Shown here: positions 26,143 to 35,500 of the stretch, piece by piece
Position numbering within the stretch: the stretch's first letter is position 1
Layout of the letters: the number at the start of each line of letters is the position of its first letter
From: Microterricola gilva
GTDB lineage: Bacteria; Actinomycetota; Actinomycetes; Actinomycetales; Microbacteriaceae
Assembly (NCBI RefSeq): GCF_004217495.1
Contig: NZ_SHLC01000001.1
Span: 744,001-808,000 of the forward strand
DNA length: 64,000 bases
Direction: 5' to 3'
The notes under the pieces: model-generated
What the model was told of the DNA's origin: nothing
The model's database searches: none
Seen by the model: only the letters and a program-made list of their open reading frames with translations
Translations under genes and position numbers: made by a program

Positions 26143-27187
26143 GGTTCGACGGGGCGAAGGTAGCCAGCAGGCGCTGCAGCGAATCGAGGCGCGCCGCACC
26201 GGCGTCGCCGAGGCGCCCGGCCTCGACGGCCTCCATGATCGCGCAATCCGGCGCGTCGGGCAGGTGGCTGCAGCCGCGCGGGCAGTCCTCGGCGATGGCG
26301 GCGAGGTCGGTGAACGCCTTCAGGATGTTGTCCGTGTTGATGTGGCCGAGCCCGAAGGAGCGCACGCCGGGGGTGTCGATGACCCAGCCGCGGCCGGCAT
26401 CCGTCTCGAGGCGCAGCGACACCGTCGAGGAGGAGGTGTGCCTGCCGCGCCCCGTGACGGTGTTGACGACGCCGACGGCGCGTTTGGCGTCGGGGACCAG
26501 CGCGTTGACCAGCGTCGACTTGCCGACGCCGGAGTGGCCGACGAACACGGTGTCGTGGCCGACGAGGGCCGCGCCGATGGCGTCGAGCGGCATCTCGTCA
26601 CTCCGGCTCGTGAACACCTGGAACTCGAGCCCGGCGAAGTTCGCCAGGAACTCGGCCGGATCGGCGAGGTCGGTCTTGGTGATGCAGAGGATCGGTGTGA
26701 TCCCGGCGTCGTAGGCGGCGACCAGGTAGCGGTCGACGAGGCGGATGCGCGGCTCCGGGTTGGCCGCAGCGACGACGATGAGCATCTGGTCCGCGTTGGC
26801 GACGATCACGCGCTCGACGGCATCGGTGTCGTCTGCGCTGCGGCGCAGCAGGGTGACGCGGGGCTGGATGCGCACGATGCGGCTGAGGCTGCCCTCCGCG
26901 CCGGAGGTGTCGCCGACGATGTCGACGCGGTCGCCGGTGACGACGGCCTTCTTGCGCAGTTCGCTGGCGCGCGCGGAGGTGACCTGGCGCTCGTCCGGCG
27001 TGTTCTCGTCGAGCAGCACCGTGTAACGGCCGCGGTCGACGCCGAGCACGCGGCCGGTCACGGCGTCGTTGTGCTCCGGCCTGGTCTTGGTGCGTGGGCG
27101 GTTGCCCTTGCGGTTGGGGCGAACCCGCACGGCGGATTCATCGAACTCGGGCTCGTCATCGTCGGCGTCATCGCTCCACCAGCTCAT
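26120..27187 (-). CDS. rsgA: Small-subunit-dependent GTPase RsgA
   Basis: A 355-residue circularly permuted GTPase that checks late 30S assembly and releases RbfA. N-terminal OB fold (about 40-110), then the permuted G motifs: G4 TKTDLAD near the middle, G1 GHSGVGKSTL, G3 DTPGVRSFGL. The C-terminal zinc domain has CPRGCSHLPDAPDC with three Cys and one His. The N-terminal 35 residues are acidic and variable. It starts 30 nt after the stop of aroA on the same strand and probably shares its transcript. Confidence 0.96.
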   Translation of the reverse strand: MSWWSDDADDDEPEFDESAVRVRPNRKGNRPRTKTRPEHNDAVTGRVLGVDRGRYTVLLDENTPDERQVTSARASELRKKAVVTGDRVDIVGDTSGAEGSLSRIVRIQPRVTLLRRSADDTDAVERVIVANADQMLIVVAAANPEPRIRLVDRYLVAAYDAGITPILCITKTDLADPAEFLANFAGLEFQVFTSRSDEMPLDAIGAALVGHDTVFVGHSGVGKSTLVNALVPDAKRAVGVVNTVTGRGRHTSSSTVSLRLETDAGRGWVIDTPGVRSFGLGHINTDNILKAFTDLAAIAEDCPRGCSHLPDAPDCAIMEAVEAGRLGDAGAARLDSLQRLLATFAPSNRTVSTER

Positions 27188-27217
27188 GCGGCCGACCCCA
27201 TTCGCAGCGTCGTCATC

Positions 27218-28579
27218 TCAGGCGCCGTGACCGCTGAGCATGGCGTGCCAGAGCTCGGTGAACTGCGGCAGCGTCTTGCTGGTCGTGCCGATGTCCTCGA
27301 TCTCGACGCCCGCGACGGCCAGCCCGATGATCGCGCCCGTCGTCGCCATGCGGTGGTCTTCGTAGCTCAGCCAGGTGCCGCCGTGCAGCTCGGCCGGCTC
27401 GATGTGCAGGCCATCCTCGAGCTCGGTGACGTTGCCGCCGAGCTTGTTGATCTCGGTGACGAGGGCGGCGAGCCGGTCGGTCTCGTGGTGGCGGATGTGC
27501 CCGATTCCGGTGATCGTGCTCGGCTCGGACGCCAGCGCGGCGAGCGCGACGAGGTTCGGCACGAGTTCGCCGCCCTCCGGCAGATCCAGGGTGACGCCGC
27601 GGATTCCGTCGCCACCGGTCACGGTGAGACGGTCGCCGCCGCGGCTCACGGTGGCGCCGAACAGTGGCAGCAGATCGGCCAGTCGCGCGCCGATCTGGGT
27701 GGTCTCGCTCGGCCAGCCCGTGATCGTGACGGAGCCACCTGTGACGAGGGCTGCCGCCAGGAACGGCGCGGCGTTGGACAGGTCGGGCTCGATGGCGACA
27801 TCCGCGGCGGCAATCGGGCCGGGGGCCACGATCCACGTGCCGGGTGCGGGGGAGTCCACCGTGACGCCGCGCGCGGCCAGCGTCTGAATCGTCATCTCGA
27901 TGTGCGGCATGCTCGGCAGGCGCTCACCGGAGTGGCTGAGGGTGAGGCCGTTGTCGAACCGGGCGGCGGCCAGCAGCAGGCCGGAGACGAACTGGCTGGA
28001 CAGCGAGGCGTCGATGGTGATCTCGCCGCCCTCGATGTGGCCGGATCCGTGCACGGTGAACGGCAGGACGGGGCGGCCGTCGTCGTTGATGTCGACGCCG
28101 AGCGCGCGCAGCGAGCTGATCGTCGTGGCCATCGGGCGGCGGCGGGCGGCCTCGTCACCGTCGAAGGTCGTCGGTCCGAGCGCGAGACCGGCCAGCGGAG
28201 GCAGGAAGCGCATCACCGTTCCGGCGAGCCCGCAGTCGATCGTTGTGCTGCCGCTGAGCTCCTCGGCTGGGGTGATGAGGAGGTCTGGACCGTACTCGCC
28301 ATCGCCTGCCACGGTCTCGATCACGGTGCCGAGCTCGCGCAGCGCCTCGACCATGAGGTCGCTGTCGCGCGAGTGCAGCGGTGCACGCAGCCGCGAGGGA
28401 CCGTCGGCCAGGGCGGAGAGCACGAGCTCGCGGTTGGTCAGTGACTTGGAGCCGGGGAGCGAGAGAACCGCGCTCGTCGGCACCGACGCCGTTGGCGCGG
28501 GCCAGAGCGTGTCTTCGGGCTCCGGGCTGTTTTCGCCGTACGGATCGAAGTCGGGCTTGGAATATCTCGAGATCAGCAT
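27218..28579 (-). CDS. aroA: 3-phosphoshikimate 1-carboxyvinyltransferase (EPSP synthase)
   Basis: A 453-residue EPSP synthase of the shikimate pathway: it joins phosphoenolpyruvate to shikimate 3-phosphate, giving the precursor of chorismate. The N-terminal signature [17 protein letters not shown] and the second half [18 protein letters not shown] are present; the Asp/Glu and Arg of the active site fall in [12 protein letters not shown]-type and DRLAAL segments. Leaderless: TACTCT lies 8 nt before the ATG on the minus strand. Its promoter and N-terminal codons overlap the SigH-dependent promoter of sigH on the opposite strand. Confidence 0.96.
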   Translation of the reverse strand: MLISRYSKPDFDPYGENSPEPEDTLWPAPTASVPTSAVLSLPGSKSLTNRELVLSALADGPSRLRAPLHSRDSDLMVEALRELGTVIETVAGDGEYGPDLLITPAEELSGSTTIDCGLAGTVMRFLPPLAGLALGPTTFDGDEAARRRPMATTISSLRALGVDINDDGRPVLPFTVHGSGHIEGGEITIDASLSSQFVSGLLLAAARFDNGLTLSHSGERLPSMPHIEMTIQTLAARGVTVDSPAPGTWIVAPGPIAAADVAIEPDLSNAAPFLAAALVTGGSVTITGWPSETTQIGARLADLLPLFGATVSRGGDRLTVTGGDGIRGVTLDLPEGGELVPNLVALAALASEPSTITGIGHIRHHETDRLAALVTEINKLGGNVTELEDGLHIEPAELHGGTWLSYEDHRMATTGAIIGLAVAGVEIEDIGTTSKTLPQFTELWHAMLSGHGA

Positions 28580-28584
28580 TGGTT
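28559..28584 (+). promoter_or_regulatory. SigR/SigH-type promoter (GGAAT-N18-GTT) driving sigH
   Basis: GGAAT at 28559-28563, an 18-nt spacer, then GTT at 28582-28584. This matches the SigR/SigH consensus exactly. The -35 lies inside the aroA start region on the other strand. Transcription would begin near 28590 and cover the long start codons of sigH (28621, 28636). Confidence 0.75.
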
Positions 28585-28587
28585 ATC

Positions 28588-28593
28588 AGAGTA
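28588..28593 (-). promoter_or_regulatory. Leaderless -10 element of aroA
   Basis: TACTCT on the minus strand, 8 nt before the aroA ATG at 28579. It overlaps the expected start of the SigH-dependent transcript running the other way. Confidence 0.55.
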
Positions 28594-28718
28594 GTCGGTG
28601 CCGCTCCATGGCGCAGGCTGATGACGAGGAGAACGATGGCGGAGACCGCGGTGCTCGATCGCCCGATAGGGGCGCTCGCGCTCTCAGATGTGCACGGCCC
28701 GGCGGCCATGCGCGGGCA

Positions 28719-28783
28719 GGACGCCCTGCACGGTTCAGAGCTATACGGTTCAGACGCTCTGCACAGTTCGGACGCTCTAGGAT
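28719..28783 (+). repeat. Degenerate direct repeats in the sigH extension
   Basis: Three imperfect units carry the core GTTC(A/G)GA followed by GCT or GACGCTCT. They encode [11 protein letters not shown] and HSSDAL. The last unit runs into TAGGAT, the leaderless -10 of the short sigH form. Confidence 0.55.
28778..28783 (+). promoter_or_regulatory. Leaderless -10 element of the short sigH form
   Basis: TAGGAT 8 nt before the ATG at 28792. The same hexamer, with 6 nt spacing, precedes the hypothetical gene at 61522. It would give a housekeeping transcript of the short isoform. Confidence 0.55.
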
Positions 28784-28791
28784 TGCCGGTG

Positions 28792-29448
28792 ATGACCACC
28801 GACTCCACTGAAGCCGATTCCGCTGGCGCCGAGGCGCTCGGCGCGGCAACTCCTGACCTCAGCGCGCTGTTCGAAGAGCAGGCACTTCCGTTCATCGACC
28901 AGCTCTACGGTGCTGCTCTGCGGATGACGAAGAATCCCTCCGACGCGCAGGACCTCGTTCAGGAGACCTTCGTCAAGGCCTTCGCTGCGTTCAAGCAGTT
29001 CGAGCAGGGCACGAACCTCAAAGCGTGGCTCTACCGGATCCTGACGAACACGTTCATCAACACCTACCGCAAGAAGCAGCGCGAGCCGTATCAGGGCACG
29101 ATCGACGACCTCGAAGACTGGCAGATGGGCGGCGCGGAGTCGACAACCGCCAGCTCGAGCCGCTCGGCGGAGGCCGAGGCGATCGACCACCTGCCTGACA
29201 GCGCAGTGAAGGACGCGCTGCAGTCGCTGCCGGAGGATTTCCGCCTCGCCGTGTACTTCGCCGACGTCGAAGGCTTCTCCTATCAGGAGATCGCCGACAT
29301 GATGAAGACCCCCATCGGCACCGTCATGAGCCGCCTGCACCGCGGCCGACGGATGCTGCGCGAGATGCTGGCCGGTTACGCCCTCGAGCAGGGCATCGGC
29401 CGCGCCACAACAGACACCGGTGCCACAGCGCCAAGGAGCAAAAAATGA
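28792..29448 (+). CDS. sigH: ECF sigma factor SigH (SigR type)
   Basis: A 218-residue sigma factor (short form) that directs RNA polymerase to oxidative- and thiol-stress promoters. Region 2 spans about 25-90 ([42 protein letters not shown]), region 4 about 130-195 ([43 protein letters not shown]). The sequence strongly resembles mycobacterial SigH and Streptomyces SigR. The ATG at 28792 has a leaderless TAGGAT, but the ORF is open to ATG 28621, and a SigH-type promoter upstream supports a longer form. It overlaps the anti-sigma gene by 4 nt (ATGA). Confidence 0.95.
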   Translation: MTTDSTEADSAGAEALGAATPDLSALFEEQALPFIDQLYGAALRMTKNPSDAQDLVQETFVKAFAAFKQFEQGTNLKAWLYRILTNTFINTYRKKQREPYQGTIDDLEDWQMGGAESTTASSSRSAEAEAIDHLPDSAVKDALQSLPEDFRLAVYFADVEGFSYQEIADMMKTPIGTVMSRLHRGRRMLREMLAGYALEQGIGRATTDTGATAPRSKK

Positions 29449-29687
29449 CCGATTGCGGATGCGAGAAAGCCAAGGCTGAACTCGAGGAGTATCTGCACAA
29501 TGAGTTGTGCAGCACGGATGCCGCAGACATCCGCGAGCACCTCGCGAACTGCGCAGAGTGCACGACGGAGCACCTCGTCGGCCAGGTCCTGACCGAGGCC
29601 GTCCAGCGGGCGTGCAAGGAGAGCGCGCCGGAAGACCTGCGCGACCAGGTTCTCGCGCGTCTGCGCCTCAGCCAGCAGCACGCCTAG
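29445..29687 (+). CDS. rsrA: Zinc anti-sigma factor RsrA/RshA
   Basis: An 80-residue ZAS-family anti-sigma factor that holds SigH when reduced and zinc-bound, and releases it upon disulfide formation. The zinc motif HxxxCxxC is H32-C36-C39, with a fourth ligand likely from C4/C6. Another Cys at C22 may contribute to the thiol switch, and C57 is an extra. The N-terminal helix [12 protein letters not shown] and the helix after the zinc site should wrap around the sigma factor. It overlaps sigH by ATGA, so the two are made in a tight ratio. Confidence 0.94.
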   Translation: MTDCGCEKAKAELEEYLHNELCSTDAADIREHLANCAECTTEHLVGQVLTEAVQRACKESAPEDLRDQVLARLRLSQQHA

Positions 29688-29742
29688 GCCGACCGCTCGG
29701 AGCCGATGTGCCGTCGATTGCTCGCCTGGCTAGATAATTGGG

Positions 29743-29748
29743 TAACGT
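29743..29748 (+). promoter_or_regulatory. Leaderless -10 element of the MMPL gene
   Basis: TAACGT 7 nt before the GTG at 29756. TTGCTC at 29718-29723 could act as -35, with a 19-nt spacer. Confidence 0.55.
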
Positions 29749-29755
29749 AGGCGGA

Positions 29756-31999
29756 GTGAAGACAGCCGTTTCCGACGCACCCCCCGTCCAGCCGCACCCG
29801 ACATCGCGTGTTCCCCGCTGGTTGCGGGTACTGATCCCCGCCGCGTTGATCCTCGTCTGGTTCGCCCTGTTCGGCCTGGGCGGCGCGTCGTTCGGTGCGA
29901 TCAGCGACGTGTCAACCAACGATCAGGCACAGTTCCTCCCGGCCAGCTCCGAGGCCACCAAGGTTCAGGAGCTTCAGGCGGACTTCCGCGGCGACGAGGC
30001 GATCCCGGCCATCGTGATCGTCCAGCGCGACGGTGGGCTGAGCGAGGCGGACACCGCGGCGATCACCGAACTGGCCACGCAGTTCCAGCAGACGGACGGC
30101 GTGCTCGCCGACGGCGTCTCGCCCGCGATCCCCTCCGAGGACGGCGAGGCCGCCGAGCTGTTCGTGCAGATCGACACTGGGGCAGAGGTCGCCGACGTCG
30201 TCGCCGAGTTGCGCGCGCAGCTCAATGAGGCGGAGACCGCCGGGCTCACCGGCTATCTCGCCGGCCCGGCCGGATTCACCGCCGATCTCTCCGGGGCGTT
30301 CGCCGGCATCGACGGGCTGCTGTTGATCGTCGCGCTCTCCGCCGTGTTCCTCATCCTGGTCATCGTGTACCGCTCGCCGTTGCTGCCGCTGATCATGCTC
30401 GGATCCAGTCTCACCGCGCTGTGCGCCGCGGTCTTCACCGTCGTGCAGCTGGCCAGGGCCGACATCCTGCTGATCAACGGCCAGACCCAGGGCATCCTCT
30501 TCATCCTCGTGATCGGGGCGGCAACCGACTACTCGCTGCTCTACATCGCGCGCTACCGCGAGGCCCTGCACGTGCACGAGAGCAAGTGGACGGCGACCTG
30601 GGCTGCGCTGCGCGGCTCGTGGGAGCCGATCCTCGCATCCGGCGGCACGGTCATCGCCGGCCTGCTGATCCTGCTGTTCAGCGATCTCAACTCCAACAAG
30701 ATCCTCGGTCCCGTCGCCGCGATCGGCATCGTGTTCGCGCTCCTCGCCTCGCTCACCCTGCTGCCCGCCCTCATGTTCTGGGCTGGACGCACGGCATTCT
30801 GGCCGCGCCGGCCGCAGCTCGGCCAGACCGGTCCAAGCGAGCTGGGCATCGAAGCCAAGGGCGTCTGGCCGCGTCTCGCCCGCCTCATCCGCCGCCGCCC
30901 GCGCGTGATCTGGATCGGCTCGACGCTCCTGCTGGTCGTCATGGCCCTCGGCATGACGCAGCTCAAGGCCGACGGCGTCTCGTCGAGCGAGTTCGTGCTC
31001 GGGGAGTCCCAGTCCCGTGACGGTCAGGCACTGCTGGCAGAGCACTTCCCCGGCGGTTCGGGGACCCCGGCCGTCGTGATCGCCCCGGAGGACTCGCTGC
31101 AGGAGACGGCTGACGTGCTGCTCGCCACCGACGGCGTCGACTCGGTGAGCGTGCTCTCGGCCGACTCTCCGAGCGGCGCCCTGCCCGTGACGAGCGACGG
31201 AGTCCAGGCGCTCGGCGCTCCAGGCAGCGCGCCGGGTGAGCCGACCGTCGTCGACGGACGGGTGCTGCTGCAGGCGACCCTCGTCCACGCCGGTGACTCG
31301 CTCGAGGCCGAGGCGCTCGTCCGAGAGTTGCGTGCAGAGCTCGCCGGGGTCGGAACGACGGCGGACCCGGTCCTCGTCGGCGGGACCACGGCGGTCGCTC
31401 TCGACACAAACACCGCGGCGATCCATGACCGCAACCTCGTCATTCCGCTGGTGTTGGTCGTGATCATGCTGATCCTGATGCTGCTGTTGCGCGCCGTCGT
31501 CGCGCCGCTCCTGCTGATCGGCAGCGTCGTGCTCTCCTTCGCGGCCGCCCTCGGTGTGTCGGCGCTCGTGTTCAACGGGGTGTTCGGGTTCCCGGGGGCC
31601 GACCCCGTCGTGCCGCTCTTCGGATTCGTCTTCCTGGTGGCGCTCGGTGTCGACTACAACATCTTCCTCATGACACGGGTGCGTGAGGAGACCGCGGTGC
31701 ACGGAGCGCGTGAGGGGATCCTGCGCGGCCTGATCGTCACCGGCGGCGTCATCACCTCGGCTGGTCTCGTGCTCGCCGCGACCTTCGCCGCCCTCGGCGT
31801 TCTGCCCATCCTGTTCCTGGTCCAGCTCGCCTTCATCGTGGCGTTCGGCGTGCTGCTTGACACCTTCCTGGTGCGTTCCCTGCTCATTCCGGCTCTGGCA
31901 TACGACATGGGGCGTGTCATCTGGTGGCCGTCGGCCCTCGCCCGGATGCCGGAGACGCCGCGATTCGACGCCGCCGATCGCTCACCGACCGAGCGGTAG
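29756..31999 (+). CDS. MMPL-family RND transporter
   Basis: A 747-residue RND transporter of the MMPL class. It starts with a cytoplasmic tail and helix 1 (about 21-43), then a large extracytoplasmic loop, five helices (about 180-335), a cytoplasmic loop, helix 7 near 380, a second large loop and five more helices at the C-terminus, the duplicated 2 x 6 layout. The proton-relay Asp-Tyr signatures are visible as ATDYSLLY (first half) and GVDYNIFL (second half). MMPL proteins export lipids or siderophores in mycobacteria; substrate unknown here. The GTG at 29756 follows a leaderless TAACGT. Confidence 0.88.
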   Translation: MKTAVSDAPPVQPHPTSRVPRWLRVLIPAALILVWFALFGLGGASFGAISDVSTNDQAQFLPASSEATKVQELQADFRGDEAIPAIVIVQRDGGLSEADTAAITELATQFQQTDGVLADGVSPAIPSEDGEAAELFVQIDTGAEVADVVAELRAQLNEAETAGLTGYLAGPAGFTADLSGAFAGIDGLLLIVALSAVFLILVIVYRSPLLPLIMLGSSLTALCAAVFTVVQLARADILLINGQTQGILFILVIGAATDYSLLYIARYREALHVHESKWTATWAALRGSWEPILASGGTVIAGLLILLFSDLNSNKILGPVAAIGIVFALLASLTLLPALMFWAGRTAFWPRRPQLGQTGPSELGIEAKGVWPRLARLIRRRPRVIWIGSTLLLVVMALGMTQLKADGVSSSEFVLGESQSRDGQALLAEHFPGGSGTPAVVIAPEDSLQETADVLLATDGVDSVSVLSADSPSGALPVTSDGVQALGAPGSAPGEPTVVDGRVLLQATLVHAGDSLEAEALVRELRAELAGVGTTADPVLVGGTTAVALDTNTAAIHDRNLVIPLVLVVIMLILMLLLRAVVAPLLLIGSVVLSFAAALGVSALVFNGVFGFPGADPVVPLFGFVFLVALGVDYNIFLMTRVREETAVHGAREGILRGLIVTGGVITSAGLVLAATFAALGVLPILFLVQLAFIVAFGVLLDTFLVRSLLIPALAYDMGRVIWWPSALARMPETPRFDAADRSPTER

Positions 32000-32035
32000 C
32001 CCGGAGCCGCGAGGGCGGCGCCGAGCACGTCCCCG

Positions 32036-32398
32036 CTACTCCGGCGCTGGTCGCGCCGCTGACGCCCTGGACGCGTCCCTGCGGGCCTTCGCCGCCTTCG
32101 CGGCGGCGACGCCCTTGCCGACGGCCGTGTTCGCGGTGCGGCTCACCTTCTTGGCGCCCTCGAACTCCGTCGCGAGGATGCCCAGGCCGCCGAGAGCGAT
32201 CAGGGCACCGGGCCCCGGCAGCGGCATCAGAACGATTCCGAGCGCGACCGTGCCACCGCCGACGACACCAACCCCCGTCCGGTAGACCGAATTCACGGTT
32301 TGGTTGCTCCGGATGACGCGCCGTGCGCCGTGCGCGGCCGTGCTCGTGGCGCGCCCGAACGCCGCTCCGACGCGCCTCGCGCTGCTCTGCTCGCTCAT
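32036..32398 (-). CDS. PGPGW-family small membrane protein
   Basis: A 120-residue protein with one hydrophobic hairpin-like region at about 40-75. The stretch MPLPGPGALIALGGLGILATEF is the PGPGW family signature, named for its Pro-Gly-Pro-Gly core. The remainder is Ala/Lys/Arg-rich and probably cytoplasmic. Function unknown. An ATG at 32404 adds two residues; I used 32398. It is convergent with the MMPL gene, with 36 nt between stop codons and no visible terminator. Confidence 0.75.
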   Translation of the reverse strand: MSEQSSARRVGAAFGRATSTAAHGARRVIRSNQTVNSVYRTGVGVVGGGTVALGIVLMPLPGPGALIALGGLGILATEFEGAKKVSRTANTAVGKGVAAAKAAKARRDASRASAARPAPE

Positions 32399-32485
32399 GC
32401 GCACAGCCTACGACGCGCGCCTGTGCGAATGACATCCAGCGACGGGTTCTGTGCGACCCTCGGCGACGCTGCCAGGGCACAGCGG

Positions 32486-32521
32486 AAGGCCCGCCGCGAC
32501 CGGATGGTCGGGGCGGGCCTT
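32486..32521 (-). terminator. Composite hairpin after kgd
   Basis: A 10-bp outer stem (32486-32495 with 32512-32521) continues through a single mismatch into a 5-bp inner stem (32497-32501 with 32506-32510, loop GGAT). It starts 25 nt past the kgd stop codon on the minus strand. No T-tract follows. Confidence 0.75.
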
Positions 32522-32546
32522 CGTGCGATCGCGCTGCTGCTCCGCG

Positions 32547-35500
32547 CTACTCCAGGGTGAGGGCGGCGCGCAGCAGTTCGGCCTGCTCGGCCGCGTGGCG
32601 CTTGGCCGAGCCGGCAGCGGGCGAGGCGGATGCCGGGCGCGACACGACACCGACGGGACGCTGGCCTATCTTGGCCGTCTCGAGGCAGAAGAACGGCCAT
32701 GCGCCCTGGTTCTCCGGCTCGTCCTGCACCCAGTACAGCTCGGCGTCCGGGTACTGCTCGACGACCGCCTTGAGCTCGGCCGCTGGGAGCGGGTAGTACT
32801 GCTCCATGCGCACGAGGGCGATCTGGTCGTTCGGGTTCTTCTCGAGCTCGCTGCGCAGGTCGTAGTAGATCTTGCCCGCCATGAACAGCACGCGCTTGAC
32901 CGCGGCCTTGTCGGTGATGCGGGCATCGTCGATCACCGGTTCGAAGGCACCGCTGGTGAAGTCGGCGACCTCGCTGGATGCGCCGCGCAGACGCAGCATG
33001 GCCTTCGGAGTGAAGACGACGAGCGGACGGCGCGGGCGCTGGTAGGCCTGGCGGCGCAGCAGGTGGAAGTACGACGCGGGCGTCGACGGGCGTGCGACGG
33101 TCATGTTGTTCTCCGCGCAGAGCTGCAGGAAGCGCTCGATGCGTGCGGAGGAGTGGTCGGGACCCTGGCCCTCGTAGCCGTGCGGGAGCAGCATGACGAC
33201 GCTCGAGCGCTGGCCCCACTTCTGCTCGGCGGAGGAGATGAACTCGTCGATGACGGTCTGGGCGCCGTTGGCGAAGTCACCGAACTGGGCCTCCCAGAGC
33301 ACGAGGGCGTCTGCGCGCTCAACCGAGTAGCCGTACTCGAAGGCGAGGGCGGCGTACTCGCTGAGCAGCGTGTCGTAGATCCAGAACCGGGCCTGGTTGT
33401 CGCTGACGTTGGCCAGCGGCAGCCATTCCTGGCCGTTGACGCGGTCGTGCAGAACGGCGTGGCGCTGCACGAAGGTGCCGCGGCGGGCATCCTGTCCTGC
33501 AAAGCGAACCGGGGTTCCCTCGAGCAGCAGGGAGCCGAGGGCGAGCAGCTCGCCGAAGCCCCAGTCGATGTTGCCGTTGCGGCTCATGTCGAGACGCTTC
33601 TGCAGCAGCTGCTGCAGCTTGTTGTGCACGGTGAAACCGGCCGGCTTGTTGTTGAACGCGTCACCGATCAGGTGCACGACGGCCTCGGAGACGCCGGTGA
33701 CCTCTGGGACGCCGACCGCGTCATCCGTCTCGCCGTTGCTCATCGGGTTGACGACGGTCATCGAACCAGTCTGTGCGGCGTGCGTCTCCATGAAGGCGCG
33801 CTCCAGGCGGTCCTGGAAGTCGCGGTGCGATGCCTCGTACTCTTCCTCGGTGATGTCGCCGCGGCCGACGAGGGCCTCGGTGTAGAGCTTGCGCACCGAG
33901 CGCTTGGCCTCGATCAGGTTGTACATCAGCGGCTGCGTCATCGAGGGGTCGTCGCCCTCGTTGTGACCGCGGCGGCGGTAGCAGATGAGGTCGATCACGA
34001 CGTCCCGCTTGAACTCCTGGCGGTACTCGAACGCGAGCTCGGCCACCCGCACGACGGCCTCAGGGTCATCGCCGTTCACGTGGAAGATCGGGGCCTGGAT
34101 CGTCTTGGCGACATCGGTCGAGTACACGGAGGTGCGTGCCTCGCCAGGAGGCGTCGTGAAACCGACCTGGTTGTTCACGACCACGTGGATGGTTCCGCCC
34201 GTGCGGTACGCACGCAGCTGCGACATCTGCAGGGTCTCGAGCACGACGCCCTGACCGGCCATGGCCGCATCACCGTGCACGAGGATCGGCAGCGTGGAGA
34301 AGGTGCCGATCGGCTTGCGGTCCTGCTTGGCGCGGACGATGCCCTCGAGCACGCCGTCGACGGCCTCGAGGTGCGAGGGGTTGGCTGCCAGGTACACCGG
34401 GATCTGGGCGCCCGTGCTGCTGCGGAAGACGCCCTCAGTGCCGAGGTGGTACTTGACGTCGCCCGAGCCGTGAACGTTCTTGTTGCTTGCGGTGCCCTCG
34501 AACTCCTGGAACACCTGACCGTAGGTCTTGCCCGCGATGTTGGTGAGCACGTTCAGGCGGCCGCGGTGGGCCATGCCGATGGCGGCCTCGTCGAGGCCGG
34601 CCTCTGCAGCGCCGGCGAGGATCGCGTCGAGCAGGGCGATCGTCGATTCGCCGCCCTCGAGGCTGAATCGCTTCTGGCCGACGTACTTGGTCTGCAGGAA
34701 GGTCTCGAACGCCTCGGCCTCGTTGAGCTTGCCGAGGATGCGCAGCTGCTCGTCGTGCGTCGGCTTCTCGTACTTGCGCTCGACCTTCGACTGCACCCAG
34801 CGACGCTGCACTGGGTCCTGGATGTGCATGTACTCGATGCCGGTCGTGCGGCAGTAGGAGTCGCGCAGCACGCCGAGGATGTCACGCAGCAGTGCGGAGC
34901 GCTTCTCGCCGAAGCCGCCGGTGACGAACTCGCGGTCGAGGTCCCAGAAGGTGAGCCCGTGGGTCGCGATGTCGAGGTCGGGGTGCGAGCGCTGCACGTA
35001 CTCGAGCGGGTCGATGTCGGCCATCAGGTGACCGCGGACGCGGAAGGCGTTGATGAGCTCCTGCACGCGGGCGGTCTTGTCGATGGCGCTGGCCAGGTCG
35101 ACGCTGATGTCGGGCGCCCACTCGATCGGGGCGTAGGGGATGCGCAGGGCGGCGAAGATGTCGCTGTAGAAGGTGCGCTGGCCGGTGAGCAGCTCGTGCA
35201 CGATCTTCAGGAACTCGCCGGAGCCGGCACCCTGGATGACGCGGTGGTCGTAGGTGCTGGTCAGCGTGATGGTCTTGCCGATGGCGAGGTTGGCGAGGGT
35301 CTTCTCGCTCGAACCCTGGAACTCGGCGGGGTACTCGAGCGCACCCGCGCCGATGATGCAGCCGGCGCCCTTCATCAGACGCGGCACAGAGTGCACGGTT
35401 CCGATTCCGCCCGGGTTGGTCAGCGAGATCGATGCGCCGTTGAAGTCGTCGGCGGTGAGCTTGTTGCCGCGGGCACGCTTGACCAGGTCTTCGTAGGCCG

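Larger units (their letters stand above)
28636..28791 (+). other. Predicted N-terminal extension of SigH (long isoform)
   Basis: An open segment of 52 codons from the ATG at 28636 (GGAG 4 nt upstream) to the short start of sigH; starting at 28621 adds five more. It encodes a Ser/Leu/Gly/Asp-rich peptide with three repeats of the kind [17 protein letters not shown]. It is expected to be translated only from the SigH-dependent promoter, as the unstable SigR' form in Streptomyces is. No domain is recognised. Confidence 0.55.
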
